The notes under the pieces: model-generated | The model's input: only the letters and a program-made list of their open reading frames with translations | Database searches by the model: none | Told to the model about the DNA's origin: nothing | Program-made: the position numbers and the translations under genes | Origin: Streptomyces wedmorensis | Lineage (GTDB): Bacteria; Actinomycetota; Actinomycetes; Streptomycetales; Streptomycetaceae | Assembly (NCBI RefSeq): GCF_000716445.1 | Contig: NZ_JNWK01000044.1 | Span: forward strand, 1-64,000 | DNA: 64,000 nt | Direction of reading: 5' to 3' | Shown: positions 6,898 through 15,169 of the stretch, piece after piece | Numbering within the stretch: the first letter of the stretch is position 1 | Layout of the letters: the number at the start of each line of letters is the position of its first letter

Positions 6898-9306
6898 GTG
6901 ACCAACAGACGACGGGCGATCAGAGCGTCCGCAGTCGTCGTGGCGCTCGCGGCCACCGCCGCCACCGCCTCGACCTTCACCACCGCCTGGGCCGACAACC
7001 ACGGAAGCGTGCAGCCGGCCGGCATCCAGACCGTCGACAAGACGACGGTCGACCACGACCTCGCGGGTCCGTTCAGCGAGCAGCAGGCCCAGCAGCGCAA
7101 GGCCGCCCTGGAGCAGGTGCTCAACGGCGAGGCCAAGGTCGAGAAGCGGGGCGGTTCTCAGGTCGTCAAGCTCGGCAGCAAGAAGTACGTCGAGCTGGGC
7201 CGCGAGAAGACCGACAAGATCTTCACCATCCTCGTCGAGTTCGGCGACCAGGTGGACAACACCACCCTGGTCGACCGCAAGGACGACGACACGCCGGAGC
7301 TGAAGCCGAAGTTCGGCGGCACGCCCGGCCCGCTGCACAACGCGATAGCCAAGCCCGACCGTGCGAACGACAACTCCACGGCCTGGCAGGCGGACTACAA
7401 CCAGAAGCACTTCCAGGACCTGTACTTCGGCACCGGCAAGGACGCCAAGGGACAGCCCAAGCAGTCGCTGAAGACCTACTACGAGAAGACCTCGTCCGGC
7501 CGTTACTCGGTCGACGGCACGGTCTCCGACTGGGTCAAGGTCCCGTACAACGAGGCCCGTTACGGCTCGAACTACTGCGGCCAGAGCAACTGCGCCAACG
7601 TCTGGGACACCGTCCGCGACGGTCTCAACGCCTGGGTCGCCGACCAGAAGGCCAAGGGCCAGACCGACGCCCAGATCAAGGCCCAGCTGGCGACGTACGA
7701 CCAGTGGGACCGCTACGACTTCGACGGCGACGGCAACTTCAACGAGGCCGACGGCTACATCGACCACTTCCAGCTCGTGCACGCGGGCGAGGACGAGTCG
7801 GCCGGCGGCGGCGCCGAGGGCACGAACGCCCTGTGGGCCCACCGCTGGTACGCCTACGGCACCAACGCGGGCAAGACCGGCCCCGAGAACAACAAGGCCG
7901 GCGGCACCCCGATCGGTGACACCGGCATCTGGGTCGGCGACTACACGATGCAGCCGGAGAACGGCGGCCTCGGCGTCTTCGCGCACGAGTACGGCCACGA
8001 CCTCGGCCTGCCGGACCACTACGACACCGCGGGCGGCGAGAACTCCACCGGGTTCTGGACCCTCATGTCCTCGGGTTCCTGGCTCGGCCAGGGCAAGGAC
8101 TCCATCGGTGACCTGCCCGGCGACATGACCGCCTGGGACAAGCTCCAGCTCGGCTGGCTGAACTACGCCAAGGTCAACGACTGGCAGCGCTCCACCAAGA
8201 CGACCCACAAGCTGGGCGTCGCGGAGTACAACACCAAGAACCCGCAGGCGCTCCTCGTCGAGCTGCCGAAGAAGCAGGTCACCACCGATGTCGTCGCGCC
8301 CGCCGAGGGTGCCACGCAGTGGTGGAGCAACATGGGTGACGACCTCAAGAACACCCTGACCCGCTCCTTCGACCTCACGGGCAAGACGTCCGCCTCCCTG
8401 GAGCTCCAGGGCTGGTACGACATCGAGCTCGACTACGACTACCTCTACACCGAGGTGTCGACCGACGGTGGCGCCAACTGGACCGCCCTGGACGGCACCG
8501 CCGACGGCGTGGCCATCCCGAAGGACGCCTCCGGCGCCCCGGCGCTGACCGACGTCTCCGGCGCGCACAAGAAGCTCGTCTACGACCTGGGCGCCTACGC
8601 GGGCAAGAAGTTCGACCTCCGCTTCCGCTACCAGACGGACGGCGGCGCGGGCGGCAAGGGCTTCACCGCCGACGCCATCACGCTGACCGCCGACGGTGCC
8701 GCCGTCTTCTCGGACAACGCCGAGAACGGTGACAACGGCTGGGTGTCGAAGGGCTTCTCGCGCATCGCGAAGGGCTTCACCAAGGAGTACGAGCAGTACT
8801 ACATCGCGGAGAACCGCCAGTACGTCTCGTACGACGCGACCCTCAAGGTCGGCCCGTACAACTTCGGTTTCACGGGTGACAAGTCCGGCTGGGTCGAGCA
8901 CTACCCGTACCAGAACGGCCTGCTGATCTGGAAGTGGGACCTGTCCCAGAAGGACAACAACACCTCCCAGCACCCGGGCGCCGGTCTGGTCCTCCCGATC
9001 GACGCGCACCCGAGCCCGCTGAAGTGGTCCGACGGCACGCTGATGCGCAACCGCGTGCAGTCGTACGACGCGCCGTTCAGCCTGTCCCGCACGGACGGCT
9101 TCGCGCTCCACAAGGCCGGCGTCTCGACCTGGGTCCCGTCCCAGGCCGGCAACCCGACCTTCGACGACCGCAAGGGCGTCTACTGGTTCGCCGAGACCCC
9201 GCGTGCCGGTGTCCAGGTAACTGACACCAACACCAAGATCCAGGTCGTCAAGGAGCCGAAGGATGGCCAGACGATCACGGTTCAGGTCGGTCCCTCGACC
9301 AAGTAA
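6898..9306 (+). CDS. secreted M6 (immune inhibitor A-like) zinc metalloprotease
   Basis: An 802-residue secreted protease. Residues 1-33 form a Sec signal peptide: twin arginines, an Ala-rich core, and an AWA-D cleavage region. The M6 catalytic domain follows. It contains the zinc motif HEYGHDLGLPDHYD, whose first histidine is about residue 363; the two histidines bind zinc and the glutamate is the general base. A DFDGDGNFNEADG stretch near residue 274 looks like a calcium-binding loop. The M6 family MAM-like immune inhibitor A region follows after about residue 450, with a C-terminal beta domain after 680. Length fits the family (about 750-850). GTG 6898 is fixed by GGGGAGGAA. It probably serves as an extracellular protease during aerial growth or nutrient scavenging. 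Confidence 0.92.
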   Translation: MTNRRRAIRASAVVVALAATAATASTFTTAWADNHGSVQPAGIQTVDKTTVDHDLAGPFSEQQAQQRKAALEQVLNGEAKVEKRGGSQVVKLGSKKYVELGREKTDKIFTILVEFGDQVDNTTLVDRKDDDTPELKPKFGGTPGPLHNAIAKPDRANDNSTAWQADYNQKHFQDLYFGTGKDAKGQPKQSLKTYYEKTSSGRYSVDGTVSDWVKVPYNEARYGSNYCGQSNCANVWDTVRDGLNAWVADQKAKGQTDAQIKAQLATYDQWDRYDFDGDGNFNEADGYIDHFQLVHAGEDESAGGGAEGTNALWAHRWYAYGTNAGKTGPENNKAGGTPIGDTGIWVGDYTMQPENGGLGVFAHEYGHDLGLPDHYDTAGGENSTGFWTLMSSGSWLGQGKDSIGDLPGDMTAWDKLQLGWLNYAKVNDWQRSTKTTHKLGVAEYNTKNPQALLVELPKKQVTTDVVAPAEGATQWWSNMGDDLKNTLTRSFDLTGKTSASLELQGWYDIELDYDYLYTEVSTDGGANWTALDGTADGVAIPKDASGAPALTDVSGAHKKLVYDLGAYAGKKFDLRFRYQTDGGAGGKGFTADAITLTADGAAVFSDNAENGDNGWVSKGFSRIAKGFTKEYEQYYIAENRQYVSYDATLKVGPYNFGFTGDKSGWVEHYPYQNGLLIWKWDLSQKDNNTSQHPGAGLVLPIDAHPSPLKWSDGTLMRNRVQSYDAPFSLSRTDGFALHKAGVSTWVPSQAGNPTFDDRKGVYWFAETPRAGVQVTDTNTKIQVVKEPKDGQTITVQVGPSTK

Positions 9307-9331
9307 TTCGTAAAACCGCAGGTCAAAGCAT

Positions 9332-9367
9332 GATCGGCCGTCGCCCTCTAGCGGGCGGCGGCCGATC
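9332..9367 (+). terminator. strong terminator of the M6 protease gene
   Basis: GATCGGCCGTCGCCC (9332-9346) pairs with GGGCGGCGGCCGATC (9353-9367): 15 bp with one G-U pair and a 6-base loop, followed by GTGTTT. It starts 26 bases after the protease stop codon. Confidence 0.85.
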
Positions 9368-9428
9368 GTGTTTAGGTGCCTCTGACGCTTTTCTTATTGA
9401 CATCTGATCCACGGGGGAGTGGTTCCGC

Positions 9429-9740
9429 ATGCCCAACGGAGGGTTCTGCAAGCTGCCGGGCGGCAGCGTGGTCGTCGCGATAGGGCTCCCGAGCCCGGCC
9501 CGCGACGGGGCCACGGTCCGCTTCCTGGTGCACGCCGCGAACCGGGCCCGCGCCCTGACCAGGCTGCGGAACCTCGGCCTCCGGGCGGTCTACCTCCGAG
9601 GCAACTCCGAGCCGCCCACCCCGGACGAGATCACCGCCGTCCTGCACCACCCCGACGGCCTGCTGTGGAAATCCACCCCGGGCACCGCCCAGGAGCTCTG
9701 GCACCCCGTCCGCTCCCTCCCGAGGGAGCCCGCGGCGTAG
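9429..9740 (+). CDS. hypothetical protein, 103 residues
   Basis: I do not recognise a named family. The sequence has a compact alpha/beta look: a hydrophobic strand VVVAIGLPSP, then VRFLVHAANRARALTRLRNLGLRAVYLRG, then PPTPDEITAVLHHPDGLLW. There is no signal peptide and no membrane helix. A GGGGGAG ribosome-binding site at about 9412 supports the ATG at 9429. It has its own transcript behind the protease terminator and converges on rheA with 27 bp between stops. Codon use is normal for the region, so it is likely a real Streptomyces gene of unknown function. Confidence 0.65.
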   Translation: MPNGGFCKLPGGSVVVAIGLPSPARDGATVRFLVHAANRARALTRLRNLGLRAVYLRGNSEPPTPDEITAVLHHPDGLLWKSTPGTAQELWHPVRSLPREPAA

Positions 9741-9767
9741 CCGACGGGCCACCGGCCCCGAGCCCCC

Positions 9768-10409
9768 TCACGCCCCTCCGGGAAGCGTGAGGGCGTCGAT
9801 CCTGGCCGCGAGGTCCGGGTGGGCGGCGACCAGGTGGGGTCGGGCGGCGGTCAGGGGGGTGAGGAGGTCGGCCGCGTCGTCGTGGGCGAGAGCCGCGTGG
9901 AGCTCGCCGAGCGGGCGGCGGGCGGCGGGGGCGAGGTCGTCGAGGGCGGTGATCTGGCCGGCGAGGCGGCGCAGGTCGGCGGCGTTGCCGCGGGCCCAGG
10001 TGGCCGTGGTGCGCTCGGCGGCCCGAGCCTGGCGGGTGGCCGTCACGCGCTGCTCGCCGGTGCTCCCGGCGGGGCCGGGGCGGCCGCGCAGATAGCGCCG
10101 CTCGGCCGCCTGGCGGCTGGCGACGCCGAGGGGCTGGGCGAGGTCCGCCCAGCTCGCGCCCGCATCGCGGGCGGTTTCGATCAGGCCCGTCTCCCATCCC
10201 GCGAGTTCCTCGCGCACGTGCCGCAGCAGCGTCAGGGAGGCCAGGGCCTGCTCCGCGCCGGGGCCGCCGTCCCCGGGAGCGTCCGGGGAGTCCCGCTGGG
10301 CGTCGCGCAGGACGTCGCCTATGGCCGTGAGGGCTGCCGCGGCGGCGAGGAACGACGCCGGGCCGTATGCGTACGCGCCGGGCTCCGGTGGCGGTTCGGC
10401 TGCGGTCAC
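9768..10409 (-). CDS. rheA: RheA-type repressor of hsp18
   Basis: A 213-residue protein with an Ala-rich helical make-up. A helix-turn-helix-like segment lies near residue 90 (DAGASWADLAQPLGVASRQA), followed by AERRYLRGR. In S. albus, RheA is known as a thermosensing repressor of the small heat-shock gene hsp18, encoded divergently from it. The same arrangement is seen here: hsp18 starts 128 bp away and the gap holds two sites of the published RheA type. The second GTG, at 10409, is preferred over the one at 10415 because GGGAG then sits about six bases ahead of it; the first GTG overlaps that ribosome-binding site. It probably represses both itself and hsp18 at normal temperature. Confidence 0.8.
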   Translation of the reverse strand: MTAAEPPPEPGAYAYGPASFLAAAAALTAIGDVLRDAQRDSPDAPGDGGPGAEQALASLTLLRHVREELAGWETGLIETARDAGASWADLAQPLGVASRQAAERRYLRGRPGPAGSTGEQRVTATRQARAAERTTATWARGNAADLRRLAGQITALDDLAPAARRPLGELHAALAHDDAADLLTPLTAARPHLVAAHPDLAARIDALTLPGGA

Positions 10410-10426
10410 GGGCACCTCCCGCAGGT

Positions 10427-10445
10427 TGTCATCATGTCGACGACA
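10427..10445. promoter_or_regulatory. RheA operator, rheA-proximal
   Basis: TGTCATC-N5-GACGACA, one base away from the RheA site I recall from S. albus (TGTCATC-N5-GATGACA). It lies 17 bp upstream of the rheA start, where it would block rheA transcription. Confidence 0.65.
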
Positions 10446-10452
10446 TCTTGTT

Positions 10453-10471
10453 TGTCATCCATTGGATGACA
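10453..10471. promoter_or_regulatory. RheA operator, hsp18-proximal
   Basis: TGTCATC-CATTG-GATGACA is an exact TGTCATC-N5-GATGACA inverted repeat, seven bases after the end of the first site. It sits about 67 bp upstream of the hsp18 ATG, in position to cover the hsp18 promoter. Confidence 0.8.
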
Positions 10472-10537
10472 TGTTACAACGGTGTCAGTGAGGCGCATTG
10501 GCAGTTACTGCCTGAACCTGCTGGAGGTGTTTTCACG

Positions 10538-10969
10538 ATGTTGATGCGCACTGACCCCTTCCGCGAGCTGGACCGGCTGGCACAGCAGATGATGGGACCG
10601 GGCACCTGGTCCCGCCCGTCGGCGATGCCGATGGACGCCTACCGCGAGGGCGACGAGTACGTTGTGGCCTTCGACCTTCCCGGTGTCAGCGCCGACGCGA
10701 TCGACATCGACGTCGAGCGGAACATGCTCACCGTCAAGGCCGAGCGCCGGCCGACGGCGAAGGCCGGCGACGTGCAGATGGAGCTGTCCGAGCGGCCGCT
10801 GGGAGCCTTCTCCCGCCAGATCGTGCTCGCCGACACCCTCGACACCGAGCGCATCGAGGCCGACTACGAGGCGGGCGTGCTCACCCTTCGCATCCCGATC
10901 GCCGAGCGCGCCAAGCCCCGCAAGATCTCCATCGGCGTCGGTTCCGACCGCAAGGAGATCTCCGGCTGA
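10538..10969 (+). CDS. hsp18: Hsp20 / alpha-crystallin small heat-shock protein Hsp18
   Basis: A 143-residue ATP-independent holdase chaperone that binds unfolding proteins during heat stress. The alpha-crystallin domain runs from about residue 29 to 133, with DEYVVAFDLPGVSADAID at its start and the conserved EAGVLTLRIP beta-strand signature near residue 108. The family C-terminal I-x-I/V anchor appears as ISIGV. CTGGAGG ahead of ATG 10538 fixes the start. The two RheA-type operators upstream predict repression at low temperature and heat induction. Two DUF2267 genes follow in the same direction and may be co-transcribed. Confidence 0.93.
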   Translation: MLMRTDPFRELDRLAQQMMGPGTWSRPSAMPMDAYREGDEYVVAFDLPGVSADAIDIDVERNMLTVKAERRPTAKAGDVQMELSERPLGAFSRQIVLADTLDTERIEADYEAGVLTLRIPIAERAKPRKISIGVGSDRKEISG

Positions 10970-11066
10970 CACCGGCCGGACACGCGCGGAGGACGGGCAC
11001 CCGATCTCCCCTCGCCCGCCCTCCGCACCCCTTGGGCAGTCCGAAGAGGAGAAGGGGGCGGCAGAG

Positions 11067-11462
11067 ATGAGTCCGCGAGGCGCGGCGTTCCTCGACGACG
11101 TGAGGGAACGCGGCGCATACGACACCACCGAGGAAGCCGAGCGCGCGACCCGTGTCGTGCTCGCCCTGCTCGGCGCACACCTCGTCGGCGACGTCCGCGT
11201 CCATCTCGCGGCGCGCCTGCCCGAGGGCTTCGCCCTGATCCTGCTCAACCCGCTGCAGAGCGTCGAACCGCTCTCCCCGGAGCGGTTCGTCCGGGCGACC
11301 GCCGCCTGGATCGAGGGCGCCACCGAGCGGACCGCGGCATGGGACGTCAGTGCCGTGCTGTCCACCGTCGCCGACGTCGCGGGCGATGACCTGCTGGGGC
11401 AGATCCTGTTCCAGCTGCCCGTCGGCTACGACCTCCTCTTCGGTCACCCCCAGCCCATCTGA
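11067..11462 (+). CDS. DUF2267 domain protein (first copy)
   Basis: A 131-residue, all-helical DUF2267 protein. Marks of the family include FLDDVRERGAYDTTEEAERATRVV at the N-terminus, the LAALLGxHL-like segment VLALLGAHLVGD, and the ending QILFQLPVGYDLLFG. GAGGAGAAGG precedes the ATG. It begins 97 bp after hsp18 and is followed after 77 bp by a second copy, so all three are probably expressed together. The biochemical role of DUF2267 is unknown; the pairing with hsp18 suggests a stress role. Confidence 0.8.
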   Translation: MSPRGAAFLDDVRERGAYDTTEEAERATRVVLALLGAHLVGDVRVHLAARLPEGFALILLNPLQSVEPLSPERFVRATAAWIEGATERTAAWDVSAVLSTVADVAGDDLLGQILFQLPVGYDLLFGHPQPI

Positions 11463-11539
11463 ACGAGACGGGTGGTGCCGCACCCTCCGGCACCACACCA
11501 CCCCGACCACCCCCTGCTCCACGAAAGGCATGCACCGCA

Positions 11540-11983
11540 GTGATCTCCGACGCGCGCGTATCGCATGAGCACCGGCAGCCGTACGGGACGGCGTACGAGC
11601 AGATGCTGGAGAAGGTCCGTTACGAAGGCGCCTACCCCACCCGCGAGCGGGCCGACGAGGCCGTCCGCATGGTCCTCGGGGGGCTGGGGCGCCAGCTGAC
11701 CGGCGACGAGCGCGTCGACCTCGCCGCCTGCCTGCCCCTGGAGGCCGCCCGCGCCCTCACCGCGCAGGTCCCCGACCTCGAGCCCCTGACGGGCTGGGCC
11801 TTCGTCAAGGACCTCGCGGCCCGCAGCGGCGCCTCCCCGGCCGCCACCCGCTGGGACACCGGATCCGTCTTCGCCGCCGTCGCCGCCCACGCCGGTCCCG
11901 ACCTCGTCACCCGCATCCTGAACCGGCTCCCCACCGGCTACGCCCTGCTGTTCGGCCGCGCCGAACTCGTGTCGGCCGCCTAG
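11540..11983 (+). CDS. DUF2267 domain protein (second copy)
   Basis: A 147-residue paralogue of the previous gene. It shares the same architecture: MLEKVRYEGAYPTRERADEA, then GLGRQLTGDERVDLAACLP, then RILNRLPTGYALLFGRAEL. A start at GTG 11540 gives a short unrelated leader of about 12 residues before the domain. Both copies have the RLPxGYxLLFG ending, which looks like the most constrained part. It may form a hetero-oligomer with the first copy. Function is unknown. It is the last gene of the presumed hsp18 unit and converges on pncA. Confidence 0.78.
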   Translation: MISDARVSHEHRQPYGTAYEQMLEKVRYEGAYPTRERADEAVRMVLGGLGRQLTGDERVDLAACLPLEAARALTAQVPDLEPLTGWAFVKDLAARSGASPAATRWDTGSVFAAVAAHAGPDLVTRILNRLPTGYALLFGRAELVSAA

Positions 11984-12035
11984 GGCCTGTCCGGCATGGT
12001 CGGCAAGACACCCCCTGGGGTCCCGCCGGAGGGAC

Positions 12036-12635
12036 TCAGGCGACGACCGGCCTGCCGGTCAGCTCCACGCCCGCCGTCCGGAGCTCCTCGAGGGCCCGGT
12101 CGGTGGTCTCCTTCGCGACGCCCGCCGTGAGGTCGAGCAGCACCAGCGTCCGGAAGCCCTCGCGGGCGGCGTCCAGGGCCGTCGCCCGCACACAGTGGTC
12201 GGTGGCGATCCCGACGACGTCGACCTCGGTGACCTCGCGGGCGCGCAGCCACTCCGCGAGCGTCACGCCGTTCTCGTCGAACCCCTCGAAGCCGCTGTAC
12301 GCGGCGGAGTACGCACCCTTGTCGAAGACGGCGTCGATCGCCCCGCTGGCGACGGCCGGCGCGAAGTTCGGGTGGAAGCCGACGCCCTCCGTGCCGGCCA
12401 CGCAGTGCACCGGCCAGGACGACACGTAGTCCGGGTCCTCGCCGGCCGGCGCGAAGTGCGCGCCCGGGTCGACGTGGTGGTCCCGGGTGGCGACCACGTG
12501 CCGGTAGGAGGTGCCCGCCGTCTGGCCGACCAGGTCGGTGATGGCGGCGGCGACGTCCGCGCCGCCCGTCACCGCGAGGCTGCCGCCCTCGCAGAAGTCG
12601 TTCTGAACGTCCACAACGATCAATGCGCGGTGCAT
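12036..12635 (-). CDS. pncA: nicotinamidase (isochorismatase fold)
   Basis: A 199-residue cytoplasmic enzyme that hydrolyses nicotinamide to nicotinate and ammonia in the NAD salvage pathway. The catalytic Asp is D9 in ALIVVDVQNDF. The metal-binding histidines are likely in TRDHHVDPGAHF (about 51-62). The nucleophilic Cys is in VGIATDHCVRATALDAAR, and the following segment is the usual cysteine-hydrolase helix. Length fits PncA (about 190-210). AAGGA precedes ATG 12635. It lies just downstream of pncB on the same strand, which uses its product, but hairpins between them suggest separate or attenuated transcription. Confidence 0.93.
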   Translation of the reverse strand: MHRALIVVDVQNDFCEGGSLAVTGGADVAAAITDLVGQTAGTSYRHVVATRDHHVDPGAHFAPAGEDPDYVSSWPVHCVAGTEGVGFHPNFAPAVASGAIDAVFDKGAYSAAYSGFEGFDENGVTLAEWLRAREVTEVDVVGIATDHCVRATALDAAREGFRTLVLLDLTAGVAKETTDRALEELRTAGVELTGRPVVA

Positions 12636-12700
12636 GGCGGGTGTCCTTAGCGCGTCGGATGGGGGTGGGGCCTCGGGGACGGGTTCGAGCCTAGAGACTT

Positions 12701-12721
12701 CCCCCTCCCGGCGGGAGGGGG
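12701..12721 (-). terminator. hairpin between pncB and pncA
   Basis: CCCCCTCCCG and CGGGAGGGGG form a near-perfect palindrome with a one-base centre. It lies 66 bases ahead of the pncA start and may help the next hairpin stop transcription coming from pncB. Confidence 0.5.
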
Positions 12722-12735
12722 CGTCCCCGAGGACT

Positions 12736-12767
12736 CCGCCGGGTGCTCCCGCGGGAGCACCCGGCGG
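12736..12767 (-). terminator. strong terminator after pncB
   Basis: CCGCCGGGTGCTCCC and GGGAGCACCCGGCGG are perfect 15-bp arms around a GC centre, two bases after the pncB stop codon. There is no U-tract, which is typical of Streptomyces terminators. Confidence 0.75.
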
Positions 12768-12769
12768 TG

Positions 12770-14098
12770 CTACAGGTACTCGGTCGGCAGCACCGGCTCG
12801 CCCCGGGAGAGCTGGATCGCCGACATCGGCAGCGCGCCGAGGGCCGCGATGTGCCGCGACCTGGCCGCCTCCAGCGGCTCCCGGGCCACCACGTCGCCGC
12901 CCTTGACCAGCTCGACCAGGAGCTGGTGGTCGGCGAGCTCCGGCGGGACCGGGCCGGTGCCCACGACCTCCGCCTCGGCGACCCCGTCCGCGTCCGGCCT
13001 GCGGGCCGCCCACTTGCGGCCGCCGACGGACGCCTTGCCGCCCACGGACTTCTTCGCGACCGGCACCAGGGGCGCCTTGAGGTCGGCCGACGCGGCCCGC
13101 GCCACCAGCTTGTAGACCATGGAGCAGGTCGGGTGGCCGCTGCCGGTCACCAGCTGCGTCCCCACCCCGTACGCGTCGACCGGAGCCGCCGCGAGCGAGG
13201 CGATGGCGTACTCGTCGAGGTCCGAGGTGACCACGATCCGCGTGCCGCGCGCGCCCAGCTCGTCGAGCTGCGCCCGCACCCGGTGGGCGACGAGCAGCAG
13301 GTCGCCGGAGTCGATCCGTACGGCCCCCAGCTCGGGCCCGGCGATCTCGACGGCGGTCCGGACGGCCTCGGCCACGTCGTAGGTGTCGACGAGCAGGGTC
13401 GTACCGCGTCCCAGGGTCTCGACCTGGGCCCGGAAGGCGTCCCGCTCGCTGTCGTGGAGCAGGGTGAAGGCGTGGGCGGAGGTGCCGACGGTCGGGATGC
13501 CGTAGCGGAAGCCGGCCGCGAGGTCCGAGGTGGAGTCGAAGCCGCCGACGTACGCGGCGCGGGAGGCGGCGACGGCCGCCAGCTCGTGGGTGCGCCGGGC
13601 GCCCATCTCGATCAGGCGCCGCCCGCCGGCCGCGGCCGACATGCGGGAGGCGGCCGCGGCGATGGCCGAGTCGTGGTTGAGGATCGAGAGGATCACCGTC
13701 TCCAGGAGCACGCACTCGGCGAAGGAACCCTCGACGCGCAGCACGGGCGAGCCGGGGAAGTACACCTCGCCCTCGGGGTAGCCCCAGATGTCGCCGGAGA
13801 AGCGGTAGCGGGCCAGCCACTCCAGGGTCGGCTCGTCGACGATCCCGCGCTCGCGCAGGAAGCCGAGGACGGCCGGGTCGAAGCGGAAGTTCTCGACGGC
13901 GTCCAGGACCCGTCCGACGCCCGCGAGGACTCCGTAGCGACGCCCCTCGGGCAGTCGCCGGGTGAAGACCTCGAAGACGGAGCGCCGGTCGGCGGTGCCG
14001 GCCCGCAGGGCCGCCTGGAGCATGGTCAGCTCGTACTGATCGGTGAAGAGCGCGGTCGACGGCACGTCCACCGGCAGCCCAAGGTCCGCAGCGTTCAT
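12770..14098 (-). CDS. pncB: nicotinate phosphoribosyltransferase
   Basis: A 442-residue enzyme that joins nicotinate to PRPP, forming nicotinate mononucleotide (ATP-assisted NAD salvage). The N-terminal signature TALFTDQYELTMLQAAL is present at about 15-31. EMGARRTHELAAVAASRAAYVGGFDSTS, split across about residues 165-192, matches the substrate-binding block. HAFTLLHDSERDAF and the phosphate-binding region VRIDSGDL follow. The length and order fit actinobacterial PncB. The ATG at 14098 is just inside a palindromic operator, and the gene diverges from clpS. pncA lies downstream on the same strand. Confidence 0.93.
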   Translation of the reverse strand: MNAADLGLPVDVPSTALFTDQYELTMLQAALRAGTADRRSVFEVFTRRLPEGRRYGVLAGVGRVLDAVENFRFDPAVLGFLRERGIVDEPTLEWLARYRFSGDIWGYPEGEVYFPGSPVLRVEGSFAECVLLETVILSILNHDSAIAAAASRMSAAAGGRRLIEMGARRTHELAAVAASRAAYVGGFDSTSDLAAGFRYGIPTVGTSAHAFTLLHDSERDAFRAQVETLGRGTTLLVDTYDVAEAVRTAVEIAGPELGAVRIDSGDLLLVAHRVRAQLDELGARGTRIVVTSDLDEYAIASLAAAPVDAYGVGTQLVTGSGHPTCSMVYKLVARAASADLKAPLVPVAKKSVGGKASVGGRKWAARRPDADGVAEAEVVGTGPVPPELADHQLLVELVKGGDVVAREPLEAARSRHIAALGALPMSAIQLSRGEPVLPTEYL

Positions 14099-14117
14099 GT
14101 CAGCGATGCTAGCGCAG

Positions 14118-14138
14118 AAATCGTCAGAGTGACGATTT
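14118..14138. promoter_or_regulatory. palindromic operator upstream of pncB
   Basis: AAATCGTCA-GAG-TGACGATTT is a perfect 21-bp palindrome, 19 bp upstream of the pncB ATG, with an extra ATCGTCA half-site at 14141-14147. The position fits repression of pncB. An NrtR-type NAD-metabolism regulator is a reasonable guess but no such gene is in the window. Confidence 0.65.
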
Positions 14139-14247
14139 CTATCGTCACGGGTGTGCCACATCCGTGACGCGCCGTACGCGTGCCGTGCGCGCCCGTGCGC
14201 GCGCCCCGTTTGTGCGACGGGCCCCCAGGGGTGACAACATGGGGTGA

Positions 14248-14553
14248 GTGAGCGTCGCGCCTATTGAGATCGAACGTACGGAATCCGCCGAGGAGGTCTC
14301 CGCGGTCGCCGAACCCGACGTGCCGTGGGTGACCCTCGTGCACAACGATCCGGTCAACCTGATGAGCTACGTGGAGTACGTGTTCCAGTCGTACTTCGGC
14401 TACTCCAAGGACAAGGCGCACAGGCTGATGCTCGACGTGCACAACAAGGGCCGCGCGGTGGTCTCCAGCGGCACCCGCGAGGAGATGGAACGCGACGTGC
14501 AGGCGATGCACGGCTACGGCCTCTGGGCGACCCTCACCCAGGACCGCTTCTGA
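14248..14553 (+). CDS. clpS: ClpS adaptor of the ClpAP/ClpCP protease
   Basis: A 101-residue N-recognin adaptor that delivers N-degron substrates to Clp ATPases. The core [20 protein letters not shown] (about 27-46) holds the conserved H-N-D-P-V-N segment that binds the N-terminal residue. It is followed by the [18 protein letters not shown] helix region and the [10 protein letters not shown] end. Length is normal. GTG 14248 is the only start that fits the family. The stop overlaps the next start (TGATG), so clpS and the DUF2017 gene are translationally coupled. Confidence 0.95.
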   Translation: MSVAPIEIERTESAEEVSAVAEPDVPWVTLVHNDPVNLMSYVEYVFQSYFGYSKDKAHRLMLDVHNKGRAVVSSGTREEMERDVQAMHGYGLWATLTQDRF

Positions 14554-15137
14554 TGGCCGGCCAGTTCGAGGCCCTGCCCGGCGGCGGCGCGGCCGTCGCG
14601 CTCGACGAGGTCGAGATCTCCATCCTCCGCTCCCTCGCCGTCCAGCTCGTGGAGCTGATCGGGCCGGGCGACGAGCCGTCGGTGGACGCCGACCCGCTGG
14701 CCGCGCTCTTCTCCGAGGGGCCGAGCGAGCCGCCGTCCGACCCCGCACTCCGGCGCCTCTTCCCCGACGCGTACGGCGACGACAGCGAGGAGCTGCGGGC
14801 GGCCGCGTCCGACTTCCGCCGCTACACCGAGAACGACCTGCGGGCCCGCAAGCGCGACGACGCCCTCCTGGTGGTCCGCACCCTGGACGGGCTCTCCGCC
14901 GACGCGGCGGGCGAGGGCGGCGCGGTCCTGAAGCTGACCCCCGACGAGTCCCGGGCCTGGCTCGGTGCCCTCAACGACCTCCGGCTGACCATCGGGACGC
15001 GCCTGGAGGTCACGGACGACGAGGAGAGCGAGCGGCTGTACCGGCTGCCGGACTCCGACCCGCGCAAGCCGATGGTGATGGCATACCTCTGGCTGGGGGC
15101 GCTCCAGGAGTCCCTCGTCGCCACCCTGATGCCGTAG
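14553..15137 (+). CDS. DUF2017 protein, coupled to ClpS
   Basis: A 194-residue DUF2017 protein, a family that in actinobacteria is regularly found right after clpS. It opens with ALDEVEISILRSLAVQLVEL, has an acidic Pro-rich insert, and closes with MAYLWLGALQESLVATLMP. There are no membrane helices. The ATG overlaps the clpS stop codon. The conserved position suggests a role in Clp-dependent proteolysis, but no activity has been shown that I know of. Confidence 0.88.
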   Translation: MAGQFEALPGGGAAVALDEVEISILRSLAVQLVELIGPGDEPSVDADPLAALFSEGPSEPPSDPALRRLFPDAYGDDSEELRAAASDFRRYTENDLRARKRDDALLVVRTLDGLSADAAGEGGAVLKLTPDESRAWLGALNDLRLTIGTRLEVTDDEESERLYRLPDSDPRKPMVMAYLWLGALQESLVATLMP

Positions 15138-15169
15138 CGGGGTCTCCCCGACGGCGCGTGTTCGCTCAG

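Noticed and set aside
6775..9111. 778-codon minus-strand open frame opposite the M6 protease
   Set aside because: An antisense frame caused by high GC at third positions. The plus-strand frame has a signal peptide, HEXXH and a terminator.
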